NCBI GenBank assembly: GCA_018398765.1
Contig: JAHBMJ010002173.1
Span: 81,844 to 104,559, forward strand
Direction of reading: 5' to 3'
DNA from: Chromera velia
Lineage: Eukaryota; Sar; Chromeraceae
Length of the DNA stretch: 22,716 bases
Part shown: positions 8,568 to 17,454 of the stretch, one piece after another
Layout: each line of letters opens with the position of its first letter
Position numbering within the stretch: the stretch's first letter is position 1
The notes under the pieces: generated by a model
What the model saw: the letters and a program-made list of their open reading frames with translations, nothing else
What the model was told of the DNA's origin: nothing
Database searches by the model: none
Made by a program: the position numbers and the translations under genes

Positions 8568-10538
8568 ATGGCAAAACGCGCAGTTGAGGCAGACCGCACG
8601 ATGTTGCCCCTGGAGACGGGGAAGGATTCTTCAGCCAACGCCTTCCCAGACATTGAGAGGGGAACCGAGGAGAACCCCCCCATGCCCGGCGCGGTGTCTC
8701 TGGGAGATTCTACGGAAGGCAAATCTGATCAGGAGGACAAGAAAGGGAAGGGGGCGGAGACGGAAAAGGAAGAAGAGCCTGTGAAAGAATCAACAAAAGA
8801 GCAGGGGGGCGCACAGAAGTCCCAGGTGTACCTTCAGTGGTTCGACCTGGTGCGCTTCTTCGCGGTCGTCATGGTGGTCTGCGGTCATCTGGCAGACGTC
8901 ATTGACCGAAGCGATGAGGTCAGGAAGAAGCGGGGGCGAGGATAGACATGAGCAACCACTCGTTTCTCGTGCTACAATCTTTCTGTGTCTTCGATCTATT
9001 CATTTTGTCTCTGGTCTCTTTCTTGCCTGCAGGCTCTCGACTCGCCCTCGTTCATTGAGAGCTCTGAGAGACGCCGCATCGGACGTGCGCGTAGTTTCGG
9101 AGCGCAGTTCGCTCTCCCGCTTCTCTTCTACGCCTCCGGCCTCTCCCAATCGTTCGTTGTGCCTAAAGTTTCGACTTGCACATTCCTGGCGAGACGCTCT
9201 TGGCGTCTCCTGGTCCCTCTGGTCGCTGCGTGGCTGCTGTTCGTGTGGCCACAGATCTGGATCGCGAGGTACTTCACTCAAGAGGGTATGCCTGTCAGGG
9301 GTGATCAGTGGAATTTCATCACAGGCCTTGCACGATTCCCTCAGGTGGTGGTTAAGGGGGGGTTGATGCACCTCTGGTTTTTGCTTGTCCTCTTCGGTCT
9401 GGGTCTGCTCAACCAGCCCTTCTTCCGTTTTGTCTGCCAGACAAGAAGGGGGGCGTTCGAGAAAGAGAGACCCCGTGCAACCGTGGGAAGGCTTGTGGGG
9501 GGGCTGGTGCTGCCTGCAATCTTCACCGTGGGCGTGGTGTTGATGTACAAATTTCGTAACGGACGGTCAGAGGCCGAACTGCTGGGCATCATGGCCTTGC
9601 TAATTGTGCCCTATTTGGTTGCGTGTGGGGTGGTGGCAGTGCAGTGCTGGTGGAGGAAGGAGAACCTTCCTTTGTGGTTTCCCCTATTGATTCTTGCCCT
9701 CAATTTTGGAATCTCTGTCGTTTTGGGGGGGGCCGGGTTTTTAGGCAGTCTGACCGAGCTGCACATGTACATGCAGTTCAATTTTTTCTACATGCAGGGC
9801 TTTATGGACGGTGAGTTTGCGCTTGAGTACAAAAGATTCTTTCAGTCCCTGGTCGGGCAGTTGATCCTGTTTGCTGTTGGAGCCTCTTGGGGTCCTGTGG
9901 CGTGCATGAGCTTTGCTGATGACTCTCTTGAAGTGAAAAGATACTATTTGACTTTCCCTGGGGGTCACTCGTTCGAACAAGCTATGTATGATATGGTGAT
10001 TGCCTGGTTTTGGGTGTACCTGCTGTGTGCTGCTGCTCAGTGGGCGTACGGTTTTGAGGGTAAATTCCTGACACCTCGTCTGATGGATCTGATCAACAAA
10101 ACAGGTTTCCTCCTTTATCTGACCCACTGGCTCGTACTTCAGGCTGCGGTGATTCTGTTCGTCTGGCCCACTCAGTCTGTCTGGCCGTTGTCTGCCCTCT
10201 GTCTCGTTGCTCTTCCCCTCGCTCTGCTCTGTGCTCTCGGCCTCGTCTTCGTATGCGAGCGCACCCCGGGGCTGGGTCACTTGTTTGGGCTGTACGGCAC
10301 GCATATGCGATTCACCTCAGGAAAGAAGGTGGGAGCAGAGAAAGAGGCCACGGAAGGAAAGGAAGAAGAGGAAGGGAAGAGAGGCCCAAGACCCGCTCTG
10401 CGCCCTCAGTTCACCCTCCAGCTCTCTGGTGACTGGGGCTCTGGGGTGCAGACGCCGAGGGGGGCAACGAAAATCCACCACCCCATTCCTCTCGCGCCCC
10501 GAGAGAAGGCAGCCCTGCTTCGTCGTGCCACCATGTAG
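8568..10538 (+). CDS. two-exon membrane acyltransferase, acyltransferase-3 family
   Basis: Exon 1 is 8568-8918 and exon 2 is 9033-10538, giving 618 residues. The ATG has a good context (ACAAGATGGC). The intron, 8919-9032 (114 bp), has donor GAG|GTCAGG and a textbook acceptor (CTTTCTTGCCTGCAG), both phase 0. The first 85 or so residues are charged and probably cytosolic. The membrane part starts with WFDLVRFFAVVMVVCGH, which carries the family's Asp/Arg (D93, R96) and conserved His (H107). It continues with LPLLFYASG (146-154) and HLWFLLV (230-236), and ends with helices around GFLLYLTHWLVL (475-486) and a hydrophobic stretch at 501-525. About ten hydrophobic segments are visible. The family (PF01757, including OafA and OpgC types) moves acyl groups from a donor onto sugars or lipids at membranes. 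The substrate here is unknown. A roughly 80-residue charged C-terminal tail (EGKEEEEGKRG) is an addition to the core. Confidence 0.88.
8919..9032 (+). other. intron of the acyltransferase gene
   Basis: The intron is 114 bp, GT-AG, phase 0 on both sides, with a pyrimidine-rich 3' end. An in-frame stop occurs at the start of the intron (TAG at 8943-8945), so splicing is needed to join the catalytic His segment to the rest of the membrane domain. Confidence 0.85.
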
Positions 10539-10836
10539 GCTAGGCAGAAGAGGACGGACAGAGAGGGAGGGAAGGGCAGGGTGTCTGGTCGGTCACATGC
10601 ACCCGCGGGACCTGCAGTCGTTTGTTTTTATTTTCATACAGAATTCCTTCTGTTCTTTTTTTCTGTATGCAAGAATTCTGTATATCTCTCGTGGGCGGGG
10701 GGGGGGTCTCTCTGAAAGGCAGAGGGGGGGAAGAGAGAGCAGATAATTATGGAGGGCGGGAGATTTGAAAGTTGAAGTCGAATGAGAGAGTGTGTGCATA
10801 AGAGAGAGTGTGGGTTTTGTCTGATATATGTTGATT

Positions 10837-10838
<2 letters not shown>
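10539..10838. other. 3' flank of the acyltransferase gene
   Basis: G-rich and purine-rich sequence with no further gene visible. It should contain the 3' UTR and polyadenylation site, but no signal can be singled out. Confidence 0.4.
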
Positions 10839-10867
<29 letters not shown>

Positions 10868-10868
10868 A
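10839..10868. repeat. (TG)n microsatellite
   Basis: An uninterrupted TG run of about 30 bp. Confidence 0.95.
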
Positions 10869-10911
10869 TTGTTTTTGTACTTCGACAGCGGCCTCCTGCT
10901 GCAAACAAACT

Positions 10912-11026
10912 GGAGAATGGCGGGCCATGGACACAGGTAGCGAGACAAACAGGAGAATGGCGGGCCATGGACACAGGTAGCGAGACAAACAGGAGAATGG
11001 CGGGCCATGGACACAGGTAGCGAGAC
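10912..11026. repeat. 40-bp tandem repeat, nearly three copies
   Basis: The unit starts GGAGAATGGCGGGCCATGGA and ends GCGAGACAAACA. Copies start at 10912, 10952 and 10992, the last being partial. By eye they are identical, so this is a recent expansion. The unit contains the palindrome CCATGG. A frame can be read through but shows no domain. Confidence 0.95.
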
Positions 11027-11086
11027 TGGATGTGCATGATGAAGAACACAATTGACACGGTCTGGAGGAGGACTGCTTGTGATACT

Positions 11087-11116
11087 GATGGATGGATGGA
11101 TGGATGGATGGATGGA
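11087..11116. repeat. (GATG)n microsatellite
   Basis: Seven consecutive GATG units. Confidence 0.95.
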
Positions 11117-11341
11117 GACGGGCATGCATTTATGTAGGGATCGGTCAACCCGTGTGTGCACGTGTGTCTGTCTGTTTTTATGTATCAATGGGAGTCCGGT
11201 ATGGTGATGAGTGAGTGCGATACGTGCCGGTCGATCGAAAGAAACAAAAGAAGCAAAAAAGAATTTTCTGGAGCCCGCCTGAGAATTCTTTTTGTCTCCC
11301 GTGTCACAGCGGTGGGGGTCGGATTGCTGGACAGAGACGCG

Positions 11342-11342
11342 C

Positions 11343-11381
<39 letters not shown>
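11342..11381. repeat. (CA)n(GA)n compound microsatellite
   Basis: A CA run passes directly into a GA run. Confidence 0.95.
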
Positions 11382-11517
11382 CGTCCGTTTTTTGTTTCCG
11401 TTTTCCTTCCTTACCTATTCTTAACGGGCAGGGAGACACGCAGACAGAAGAGGCGACAGATATCGACAAAAAAAAACTCTTCTCCGTCTGTCAGTTTGAT
11501 GAGACTTTTTCTTTCTC

Positions 11518-11740
11518 TCGTTCATGGTTTGTTTATCTCCTTATTCTTCCTTGTTTGAGTGTCAGTCAAGGTTGCGTAGGTGTGCCGGTATGTTGTGATT
11601 CCGTCTGTCTGTCTTGTCTGTCTGGAGGGAGGGAGGGAGAAGAAGAAGAAACATATAGTCTGTCTGTCTGTCTGTTTCTATGTATTCGTTCATGGTTTGT
11701 TTATCTTCTTTGCGTAGGTGTGCAGGTATGTTGTGGTTCC
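11518..11740. repeat. diverged direct repeat with an internal deletion
   Basis: TCGTTCATGGTTTGTTTATCT at 11518-11538 recurs at 11686-11706. TGCGTAGGTGTGC-GGTATG at about 11573-11602 recurs at about 11711-11740. The second copy lacks about 30 bp between the two blocks. The spacer carries GTCT-type and GGGA-type simple repeats. Confidence 0.8.
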
Positions 11741-12604
11741 AGCGCCCTCCATTCCAATCTTCCGTGACTGATGGATTGACTGACTGACTGACTGACTGGC
11801 GTGAGGGCGTCTCCGGCGTGTTCCATGTTGTTTAGCGAACAAGCATGCAGGTGCAAATGATGCGATGATCGTACACCTCGATCTCCTGCTTTGTCCCTCG
11901 TTGAGATAATACATGGAGGAGGGCGCGGATAGAAAAGAGGGTTTAGTCTGTTAACTCTCGGACTGAAGCGAAGGACTTTGACCCGCTTTGATCGACCGAG
12001 AGGCATGCGAAGAGACGGGCAAGAGAAAGAGTGGGGGGAGATGCCTCTCCGATCGGCGATCGGCTTGTCCACTTAATTTTCAAAACGTTCGTTCATTGTT
12101 TATTCTTTTTTTACTTCATTCTTCGTGTAAGAGATACAGGCCTGGAAGACCATGCACTGGTCTGGAAAGAGCAGCAAGGAACAAAGAAAGGATTGATATC
12201 TGCACGAGAGGTTGATTGAATGACGGGATATTTTGGGAGAAGAGAATCAACCAAGTTCCTAGCCAAGTTCATGTATGCCTGCCTGCGTAAAAGTGCCTAT
12301 CTGCGTAGTTTGCGTGAGGCCGCCGTGAGCCTGCTTGTCTGTGACAGTCCGTCGGCTACCTTAATTTAAAATGCACGCTCTTTCAATTTTTGACCCTTCA
12401 TTTTCTTATTCAAATTCTTGATCGATCAGAAGTAATCAGAAATGAAAGCTTCAGGTTCTGTGAATTTACAGTGTGAAACCGACGCTTCAAACCGTCACCT
12501 TCAAGTTAACCGTGTTTTAAGACATGTGGGTAGGCAGGGTTAGACCGAGGTGGTCGCTTATTTAAATAGAGACGAAGTCACATTGAATTAAATAATAATT
12601 TAAA
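11741..12604. other. intergenic stretch, no gene seen
   Basis: There is a short (GACT)n run near 11775-11797. Otherwise sequence is unique, with no supported coding region on either strand. It becomes AT-rich after about 12360. Confidence 0.4.
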
Positions 12605-12710
12605 TTGAAGGATTGATTTGATTGATTGATTGATTGATATATTCCGCCCTAAGGCCTTCCCGCTATGTCCATCTGTCACCAGAGCTAGCAGAACGTTTCT
12701 GAAAAAATAT
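12605..12710 (-). mobile_element. possible 3' end of a non-LTR retrotransposon
   Basis: On the minus strand an open frame runs through LLALVTDGHSGKALGRN and then directly into an (ATCA)n tetranucleotide tail (about 12610-12638). A coding end followed by a short tandem tail is the usual layout of the 3' end of several LINE clades. No reverse transcriptase or endonuclease domain is present, so this would be a severely 5'-truncated copy. The call rests on layout alone. Confidence 0.25.
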
Positions 12711-12857
12711 GTATAGGAAAATATTTTAATTACTAGACTCGGATTTTTAGCTAAAAAATCTTTAAAACAAAACGAAATTGCACCTGCATCAGCTCCATCT
12801 GCGAGATCATAAACATTTGTGCACCGCCGTGCATGCACTCCCGTTTTGCATTTCACT

Positions 12858-13797
12858 CTGCAAAGACTTAGGAATTTAGACAGGAATTTAGATGAATTTA
12901 GACGGGAATTTAGAGGAATTTAGAGGAATTTGGCTAGGAATCTAAAGGAATTTAAAGATAGGAATTTAGAGGAATTTAGCAATTTTTGGAGGTCGATTTC
13001 TTGTGAATTATGATGACTTAGAACTTGATATTAACGGTGCTAAGACCTCCTTGAACCAGTGAAATATGGTTTGGGTCCAATTGGTAGGACCCATGCGATA
13101 GGTACCGCGCCGCCATGCGCAATATCCTTGTATTGACATTTGTGGAAACCATATTTATGATATCCGTACACACTGTTGCACATCTGTTGTTTGATCAGGC
13201 TGAACAAGAAGTGTAGTGATCACTGATGGTTTGAGAAACTACAAAGGAGATGACACTCTCTTTAGAGTTGGAACCTTACAATGAATCCTTCACAAAGTAT
13301 GGACTCTACTCTCATACTATCATCCTTCCACTCTGTGTGTATGTAACACTCACACCATACATCTCCATAGATCGCTCCTAGCTCCCTTCCTCCGCCTGGG
13401 CAATTCCAGTATCTATTTTCACTGAACCTAACTACTACTTAAAAGTTTATGCCGCATTTTTGGATAAGCTTGAAAGTCCGCGCCGCAGGCGCAGATCATT
13501 TATGGTGTCTTAAAAGCCAAAGCCGCATATCTGGACGGTCTCTTGAAAAAAGATGCCACAGATAGAGATGATCTTGATTATATTTTTTCAAATGGTACTT
13601 AGGTTCAGGGAGGTTAGTGCTAATAGCTCTAATATAGCCTATTATATAGGTCTATAAGCACCGTTAATATCAAGTTCTAACTGATCATAGTTCACGAGAA
13701 ATCGACCTCCAAAGTTTAGGAATTTAGAGGTCTAAATTCCTTTAGATTCCTAACTAAATTCCTCTAAATTCCTGTCTAAATTCCTAGGTCTTTGCAG
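12858..13797. mobile_element. 940-bp non-coding element with long terminal inverted repeats
   Basis: The left arm (about 12858-13047) and right arm (about 13649-13797) are inverted copies of each other. Both begin CTGCAAAGAC(T/C)TAGGAATTTAGACAGG read inward. Both contain several tandem GGAATTTAGA-type units, then GGAGGTCGATTTC(T/C)(T/C)GTGAA and GAACTTGATATTAACGGTGCT. The left arm is longer because it has more GGAATTTA units. The interior has no ORF. It does hold a hairpin at 13073-13092 (GGGTCC/GGACCC), a GC-rich hairpin at 13480-13492, and two diverged copies of a roughly 70-bp block starting CTTAAAAG near 13438 and 13511. This fits a non-autonomous DNA transposon or foldback element. No unambiguous target-site duplication was found; TA lies next to GGAATTTAG at both ends. 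Confidence 0.8.
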
Positions 13798-14793
13798 GAC
13801 ATACTCAAAAAAGTTTTTACACGTACTGCAATATAATGTACTGTCGCTTGCTGCCGCTTACATGTAAGCTGTAGACATTAAAAAAGAAATCTAAAGAATA
13901 GTAAACTATAAACGTTCCCTAAAGCCTTTTTTTTTCTCTAGCCGGCGCCTAAAGAAAATTAGAAATATAATTTTTTATAGGTTTTATTAAAAATAACTAG
14001 TAAAAATAATTAAATTCTTTTAATGAAATTTGCTAGTTTGAGTCTAGTTTGAGGAAGACGTGCATAGGAAGCATTTGAAACGTTTTCTTTCTTTCACGTT
14101 CATAGTTTAGTTAATAAACGAATGACATTTATACTAATTTATATCCGGGATAATATCCTCCCGACGCTACCTACTTTTTTATCAGAACTTTTCAATCAAA
14201 TTTAAAGCACTGAAATTTGCTTGGTGGGCTATCGGTACCCACCGAAATCCCCTTTCAAGCGCCTTCGGCGCTCACCGTAAGAGAGAGGCAGACATGCTAG
14301 GAATGGATCTTAAATGCGGTTTCCCCCCGAAATCCGCCGCTGGCCCAGGGTGCTTTCGGTGCCAAAAGTTGCCTTGAGGATAAAAGATGACAAAGGGAAG
14401 GATGAAAGGAAGGAAGACGGGGGAAGAAAAAAAAAATATGGAGGGAGGATCGAAGGAAGAAAGAGAGGAAAGAGTGATTGAAATGAGGAAGGAAGTGGTT
14501 GACGGTGGTTGAGTGGACGAGGGAGTGATTCAGAATGAAAGACTAGTATGAAAGACTAGCTAAAGTGAGTTAGAGAGATCACATTTAAAATTTATTTGCC
14601 GAAAGGAGCGAGTAGGCGAGTGAGTCAGCAAGTCACGAATTCTAGCACAAATTGGTGTGTGCATTTAAAAAGATGAGTAACCTGTCACCCATTGTCAGAA
14701 GAGGTTGACAAAAACACAATAGAGGTTCATAGAGGTTCAGCTCCCAAACTCTATCGTTCATCATAGTCCAAAGCGAGGTGATTATCCAGAAGT
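13798..14793. other. AT-rich stretch with a hairpin cluster, no gene seen
   Basis: Perfect inverted repeats occur at 14223-14228/14238-14243 (GGTGGG/CCCACC) and 14258-14263/14267-14272 (AGCGCC/GGCGCT, loop TTC). A second CCGAAATCC word lies near 14328. These could be the end of an unknown repeat. Beyond about 14390 the sequence is purine-rich and featureless. No coding frame is supported. Confidence 0.4.
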
Positions 14794-15204
14794 TCAACAG
14801 TTCCTGTGCAAGGACATGCACAATTGTTGCATTTCTAGCAACGTCGTAGATGGGGTCCTCCTGTACCTCACCAGACTTCTCGTTCCTTCGGAATTTGCAT
14901 TTCTGCCAATTTCGCCGCGAGGGAAAAGCAGACGGACAGCAGTATCGATATCTCTCGCGCTCAAAGTCTTCCTCTTATTTTGTTTGCAAAGATTGCCAGC
15001 CTCCGAAGAAATCTTGTCGAATAAGTCGTGAAGAAGAGACTCCATGATCGACATGGACTTCTTGGAAATGCGCAAGCCGGGGTGGATCTGTTTCAGCATA
15101 TTGTAAACGTAAGATGCGTAGGTCTCTTTCCTCTTGGTGCGGCGCTTCTTCTTTTGAGACACCTTGACGGCGTGCTTTTTGAAGTCCTCTGCTTTGGGAG
15201 CCAT
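14794..15204 (-). CDS. histone H2B, divergent
   Basis: The 136 residues start MAPKAEDFKK with a short lysine-rich tail (SQKKKRRTKRKETYASYVY), which leads into the histone fold of H2B. Recognisable blocks are YVYNMLKQIHPG, ISKKSMSIMESLLHDLF, NKRKTLSARDIDTAVRLLF and SEGTRSLVRY. H2B pairs with H2A in the nucleosome. The start has the context TCAAGATGGC, like the acyltransferase gene. Oddities: HPG replaces the common HPD or HPE, an extra Arg sits in the PRGEIG turn, and the position of the usual ubiquitinated lysine (human K120) is R113 (AGG). The tail runs about 15 residues beyond the normal end. A donor-like AG|GTACAG (exon end 14867) and acceptor TTGCACAG (exon from 14803) would remove 63 bp in frame and give 115 residues ending LVRNC. 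Both forms keep R113. No metazoan-type histone 3' stem-loop was seen. Confidence 0.9.
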   Translation of the reverse strand: MAPKAEDFKKHAVKVSQKKKRRTKRKETYASYVYNMLKQIHPGLRISKKSMSIMESLLHDLFDKISSEAGNLCKQNKRKTLSARDIDTAVRLLFPRGEIGRNANSEGTRSLVRYRRTPSTTLLEMQQLCMSLHRNC

Positions 15205-15936
15205 CTTGAAGTTTGCAGACCAATTATCAGTGTACAAAGGGATACAAAGGGCAGGGAGCACAGAGTGAGGCGGGATTCCACCTAGCTGCACAAATCAACT
15301 GTCAGTGACGGGAATCAAGCTGCTGCCGTGAAAACTGATCGAATGTCATGCATGCTTCATGCAATTAGCACTTTGCATGCGTGCATGTGTGTCTCGCCGT
15401 GCGGACTCATTGCAGGTGGGGGACCGTGCTCGTGTGGTCCGGTGTGGTCTCCGAAAGGGGGGACGTCCTCTTCGAACCTCTGGTCTTCTTTGCCGTCTCC
15501 CGTGCAGAGAACATGCCGTCTCCCCTAACTATCTTGCGCTCATGCAGCCTCACCGCGGCGGCGCGGATGTATGTCATTTTTTGCCCGCGGCGCGCCGCCG
15601 AAAAAAAAGGCCAGACGCGTTGAGAGGAGACGAGCCTGCAGGACCTCCACAAGGTACGTCTGCGGGAGTTCCTTGGGCTGTACATGGCTGTACTGCCACC
15701 CCCCCCCTCCCCGCACCCCTTTTGCATGCCTGTTTCTGCCCGCCTCCTGACAACGAAAGGTGCTTTCATTCATTCTGGCTCGAGAGCACTCTTTGACTGC
15801 ATTCCGTCTCCAGCCGTCTCTAGTTGGATTGATTGCATTTTCAACCTCAAGCATGCACTCTCACGCATACATCTCTGGCCATCTTTGTCCCCCCCACCTG
15901 TATCCATCCTGTGACTGCTGACTGTCTGTCTGCGTG
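15205..15936. other. region between H2B and the small ORF, with a possible plus-strand exon
   Basis: The H2B promoter should lie in its first part; no element is clear. A strong donor, CACAAG|GTACGT, occurs on the plus strand (exon end 15653). In the phase-1 reading, the frame before it is open and contains RGDEPAGPPQ. A pyrimidine-rich stretch ending GGATGTAG (15946) could be its acceptor and would join in frame to the ORF at 15937-16194. No upstream boundary is visible. Confidence 0.3.
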
Positions 15937-16194
15937 ATGGATGTAGAGTGGACGCTGTCGAGCAAGATGAAGAACCGGCTCGCCCACGCCTACTATGGGA
16001 ATACCACGAATCTCGGGCGTGCAGAGGAGAAGCTTCGAGCCGCCTACCCGAACCACGCGCGCAACGATCTTTCCGCCGATCGGAACGACGAGGCCCGGAA
16101 CACCATCAAGTCAGAAGCAAAGTTGAACGGACGTCAGCTGTCTGCGGTCAAGAACGAGCGTTGCTCCGGGGGCCCTCCCAGCTCCGGTCAGTAA
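15937..16194 (+). CDS. small unrecognised protein, 85 residues
   Basis: The ATG has an acceptable context (GTGATGG). It opens 85 codons with GC-rich, varied codon use and no simple repeat. The product begins MDVEWTLSSKMKNRLAHAYY and is hydrophilic and probably helical (GRAEEKLRAAYP). It contains many Asn, Arg and Lys residues and ends at TAA 16192-16194. No signal peptide, membrane segment or known motif is seen. It may instead be the last exon of a spliced gene, with an acceptor after GATGTAG at 15946 that matches phase with the donor at 15653. A weaker donor-like CCG|GTCAGT overlaps its end. Confidence 0.4.
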   Translation: MDVEWTLSSKMKNRLAHAYYGNTTNLGRAEEKLRAAYPNHARNDLSADRNDEARNTIKSEAKLNGRQLSAVKNERCSGGPPSSGQ

Positions 16195-16885
16195 ACTCAG
16201 GCACTCATCCGACATGTCCGTCCATTTCTTTGAATTGCCGTGCGCATGCTGTGAGTGGCTGTTGGTCGGGTGTCTGGCCGTGTCGTGATGGATGCATGGA
16301 TGGAACCGTCAGACAGCGTGCATTCGTGCCATGAGAGAAGTGCGTGTGTGCCTGCGTCAAGAGGTCTGGCCGTCGTTCTCTCGGATTTGTTTGCCACCCT
16401 CTCGGGAAACCCTTCCTCTGAAGGGTTAGAAAAAGAATTAATCAGACGCCGATCTATATATAGATGCTATGTTTAGCTTCGCGGTTGGGGGTGGGTGGAG
16501 TGGAGTGCGGGGGTGATCGCAAAGCTTTGCGTTTCTCTCTCTGCGTGTGGACGCGATTGGAGGGAGGTGTAAGTCCCTTTAATTTTTTTGTTTTGTTCGT
16601 CGACTTTCTAGTCGACTCTCTGATCGATCTTCTTTCGTTTCCACTCCTCAAAGTTCCCTTCTCTAGCCCATCAGAAAGCAGCAGCAAGAAGCAAAAGTTT
16701 CGATCCCTCGATCACTGCCTGCAGCGGCCCCTCACATTCTTATCTGTCTCCTATATTTCCTCGTTTCCCTCTCTCGGCTACCCTCCAGAGGCATGCCATC
16801 CTAACTTTCTCTCTCTTTCTCCGTTGTGCGAACGAAAATTTCTCGAGCATACATTCAGTGTCTCCAATTCCTGTAGACGCGTGCT

Positions 16886-16923
<38 letters not shown>

Positions 16924-17454
16924 GGGGCTGGCTGAAGGTGGGGTGTCTGGCTGTGACGAGGTGCGTGAGCGGGTGTCTGCGTGCCCGGATAGGTGCGTAG
17001 GTGCCGAATTGGACGAGTGCGTGCGTGAGGCCAGCCGTGGGTGCCGTGGGGTTTGTCTCCTTTTTTCGTGTGCCGTGCGGAGGTGTGACGTGAGATCTGA
17101 ATGCCTGCTGGCAGTGGCCTGCCTGGCTCGTCTCTTTTTTCTGTTCGTCACCCGACCGAGCATACTGTTTGCGTCGCACTGTCTTTAGATTGGCGTGATG
17201 ACCTGGCTGTGCGTTTGTGGATTCTCCGGTGAGTGCGTTTGTGTGTGGCGGGCCTCCGACACGTGACCGTCAGGCAGGCAGGCAGGCAGGCAGTGTCTGC
17301 GTGACTCCTTTTGTGGGGTTGCGCGACGTGTGTAGCTGCGTGTGATTAATTCTGCTGAGTGATTTAGTTCTGCGAAGACCTTCGGCCCCCGAAAATCTCT
17401 CCAGCATGCATATATGTGGTTCCCCCATGTTCTTAGATCTTTCGATGTGCGGCC
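16195..17454. other. intergenic stretch with microsatellites, no gene seen
   Basis: It contains a (TG)n run at about 16889-16920 and an (AGGC)n run at about 17274-17295, plus the palindrome CTATATATAG near 16455. Open frames on both strands run through these repeats and show no domain. Confidence 0.45.

Noticed and set aside
10593..11353. Long minus-strand frames rich in His, Thr and Ser-Ile-His
   Set aside because: They arise from the CA, GATG and 40-bp repeats read in several frames.
15407..15769. A 120-codon minus-strand frame between H2B and the small ORF
   Set aside because: It has no motif, and the plus strand of the same stretch has the stronger splice signal. Neither frame could be confirmed.
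16464..17000. A 178-codon plus-strand frame with a Val/Cys run
   Set aside because: It passes through a TG microsatellite and shows no domain or consistent composition.
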